This document shows positions 62,332 to 64,000 of a stretch of DNA of 64,000 nucleotides, one piece after another. Made by a program: the position numbers and the translations under genes. The stretch is from Ovoidimarina sp050299695 (lineage in GTDB: Bacteria; Pseudomonadota; Alphaproteobacteria; Rhodobacterales; Rhodobacteraceae). Each line of letters starts with the position of its first letter. Positions within the stretch are counted from its first letter, which is position 1. The stretch covers positions 8,474 to 72,473 of the forward strand of contig JBNKWI010000005.1 of the NCBI GenBank assembly GCA_050299695.1, read 5' to 3'. The notes beneath the pieces are model-generated. The model searched no databases. It was not told the DNA's origin and saw nothing but the letters and a program-made list of their open reading frames with translations.

Positions 62332-64000
62332 ATGACGGTCACCACGCTTCGCGACGACATTCTCGATCACCTCAAGTACCGGCTCGGCAAGGATGCCAGC
62401 CACGCGACCACCCAGGACTGGCGCATCGCGCTCAGCCATGCCGTCCGCGACCGGGTGGTGGAATGCTGGTTTGCCTCGACCCGCTCGGCTTACGACCACA
62501 AGGAAAAGCGGGTCTACTACCTGTCGATGGAGTTCCTGATCGGGCGGCTCCTGGAAGACGCCATGGTCAATCTCGGCTTCCTCGAGGAGGCGCGCGCGGC
62601 GATCGACAGTTTCGGGCTCGATTTCGCCGGGATCGTCGGTGCCGAACCCGATGCGGCGCTCGGCAATGGTGGGCTCGGGCGGCTCGCGGCGTGTTTCATG
62701 GAGAGCCTCTCGACGCTGGGCTGCCCGGCGATGGGCTACGGCATCCGCTACGAGCACGGGCTGTTCCGGCAAAGCTTCCAGGACGGGCGGCAGATGGAAT
62801 ATCCCGAGGACTGGCTCAGGCTGGCCAACCCGTGGGAATTCCCGCGCCCGGAGGCCGGGTTCGAGATCGGCTTCGGCGGGCATGTCCATGTCCAGGGCCG
62901 CCGGGGCGTCTGGCGCCCGGCCGAGGCGGTGCGGGCCGAGGCGCATGACACGCCGGTGATCGGCTGGCAGGGGCGCTGGGCGAACACGCTCCGGCTCTGG
63001 GAGGCGGAACCGGTGCGGATCTTCGACCTCGACAGCTTCAACCAGGGGCTCTACGCCCGCGCCGCGGAACCGGAGGCCTTCGCCCGGACGATCAGCCGGG
63101 TGCTCTACCCGGACGACACCACGCCCGAGGGCAAGGCGCTGCGGCTCCGGCAGGAGTATTTCTTCACCGCGGCCTCGATCCGCGACATCCTGCGGCGCTA
63201 CGAGAGCGAGTACGACGACCTGCGCGGGCTGCCGAAGAAGGTGGCGATCCAGCTGAACGACACGCATCCGGCCATTGCCGGGCCGGAACTGGTGCGGATC
63301 CTGCTCGACGAGAAGGGGCTTTCCTTCGAAGATTCCGTCGAGACCGCGCGGGGCTGCCTCAACTACACCAACCACACGCTCCTGCCCGAGGCGCTGGAGC
63401 GCTGGCCGGAGGACCTGATGCGGTCGCTCCTGCCGCGCCATGTGCAGCTCATCGAGGAGATCGACGCCGCGCACGCCAGGCAGTACCCGTCGCGGACGAT
63501 CAGCGCGCTCGACCACGGCGAGGTGAAGATGGGCGAGTTGTCGTTCATCATGGCGAACCGGGTGAACGGGGTTTCGGCGCTGCATACCGAACTGATGAAA
63601 TCGACCGTGTTCAAGGATCTGCACGCGCTCCATCCCGAGAAGATCGTGAACGAGACCAACGGCGTCACGCCGCGCCGCTGGATGCTGAACTGCAACCCGC
63701 GGCTTTCGGCGCTGATCACCGAGGCGATCGGGCCGGACTGGGTCTACGAGACCGAGCGGCTGGTTGAGCTCGAACCCTTCATCGAGGATGCGGGGTTCCG
63801 CGAGCGCTATGCCGCGATCAAGCGCGAGAACAAGGTCGACCTCGCGTTCTGGCTGGCGAAGGAGCACGGGCTCGAGCCCCAACCGCTCCCCGATCACAGC
63901 GGCGACCCGCCGATGTGCGAGTCGGGCATCGTCTACGACCAGGCGCCCGACCCCGGTGAGACGCAACCGCTCCACGCCCAGTTCTTCTTCTACTTCTGCG
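62332..64000 (+). CDS. glgP: Glycogen/maltodextrin phosphorylase, 5' part (runs off window)
   Basis: GT35 enzyme that releases glucose-1-phosphate from alpha-glucans. The open frame from the ATG at 62332 reaches the window end (556 codons). Family landmarks: KRVYYLSMEFLIGRLL, ALGNGGLGRLAACFMES, GYGIRYEHGLFRQ, DYP-like YPEDWLRLANPWEFPR, QLNDTHPAIAGPEL, NYTNHTLLPEALE and NETNGVTPRRWMLNCNP. The C-terminal half with the pyridoxal-phosphate lysine should follow. From about 63880 the sequence no longer matches the family: the expected FDVQIKRIHEYKRQ region is replaced by unrelated residues up to the edge. Possibly acts with malQ at 17-19 kb. Confidence 0.88.
   Translation, partial: MTVTTLRDDILDHLKYRLGKDASHATTQDWRIALSHAVRDRVVECWFASTRSAYDHKEKRVYYLSMEFLIGRLLEDAMVNLGFLEEARAAIDSFGLDFAGIVGAEPDAALGNGGLGRLAACFMESLSTLGCPAMGYGIRYEHGLFRQSFQDGRQMEYPEDWLRLANPWEFPRPEAGFEIGFGGHVHVQGRRGVWRPAEAVRAEAHDTPVIGWQGRWANTLRLWEAEPVRIFDLDSFNQGLYARAAEPEAFARTISRVLYPDDTTPEGKALRLRQEYFFTAASIRDILRRYESEYDDLRGLPKKVAIQLNDTHPAIAGPELVRILLDEKGLSFEDSVETARGCLNYTNHTLLPEALERWPEDLMRSLLPRHVQLIEEIDAAHARQYPSRTISALDHGEVKMGELSFIMANRVNGVSALHTELMKSTVFKDLHALHPEKIVNETNGVTPRRWMLNCNPRLSALITEAIGPDWVYETERLVELEPFIEDAGFRERYAAIKRENKVDLAFWLAKEHGLEPQPLPDHSGDPPMCESGIVYDQAPDPGETQPLHAQFFFYFC

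Noticed and set aside
62296..63975. A 559-codon minus-strand frame opposite glgP
   Set aside because: The plus strand encodes clear phosphorylase motifs through most of this span; the minus frame is its mirror.

Overview
The window looks like chromosome of a marine, roseobacter-type alphaproteobacterium (Rhodobacteraceae). It is GC-rich, with genes packed tightly and often coupled by ATGA or GTGA overlaps. It carries families typical of this group: DUF6455, DUF1467, TRAP transporters, a glycerol-type ABC importer, and a DMSP locus with acuI and a ruined dmdA. I see no rRNA, tRNA, CRISPR array, prophage or complete insertion sequence.

Layout. 0.25-10 kb: a PhoD phosphatase, an oligopeptide-type ABC importer with an aldehyde dehydrogenase, a His/Asp-rich periplasmic protein, a lipase-like protein and the importer's probable binding protein. 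10-19 kb: panB-panC, a membrane glycosyltransferase, an M20 hydrolase, and a malQ-kdsD-kdsB operon. 19-32 kb: small conserved proteins, an outer-membrane protein gene broken by one stop codon, a class II deacetylase-like enzyme, methylmalonyl-CoA epimerase, a receiver protein, and aspS with an unusual low-GC in-frame insertion. 32-36.7 kb: carB, then a low-GC island with two tiny Cys/His-rich or basic genes. 36.7-42.6 kb: a glycerol-type ABC importer whose membrane subunits are absent, a divergent GntR regulator and a RbsD/FucU mutarotase. 43-49.6 kb: adk and an acetate-symporter cluster with DUF294/CBS and exonuclease partners. 49.6-56 kb: a c-di-GMP enzyme coupled to a periplasmic sensor-like gene, YgjV and a TRAP importer. 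56-62 kb: the DUF2182/DUF1326 pair, an acyl-CoA synthetase, dmdA remains and acuI. The window ends inside glgP.

How the genes fit together. Four import systems (peptide ABC, glycerol-type ABC, TRAP, acetate-type SSS) point to a heterotroph feeding on small organic solutes. The DMSP locus keeps the ligase and acrylyl-CoA reductase but has lost the demethylase, so this cell probably no longer demethylates DMSP through this copy, while the acrylate/propionate branch may persist. The epimerase at 25 kb would serve propionyl-CoA entry into the TCA cycle.

The strongest oddities are the 75-residue insertion in AspRS, the two-gene low-GC cassette at the junction where the glycerol permeases are missing and the base skew appears to change, the decayed dmdA, the single-stop outer-membrane pseudogene, and two families of dispersed intergenic palindromes with three copies each. 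All functional calls come from reading motifs by eye; no database search was run.
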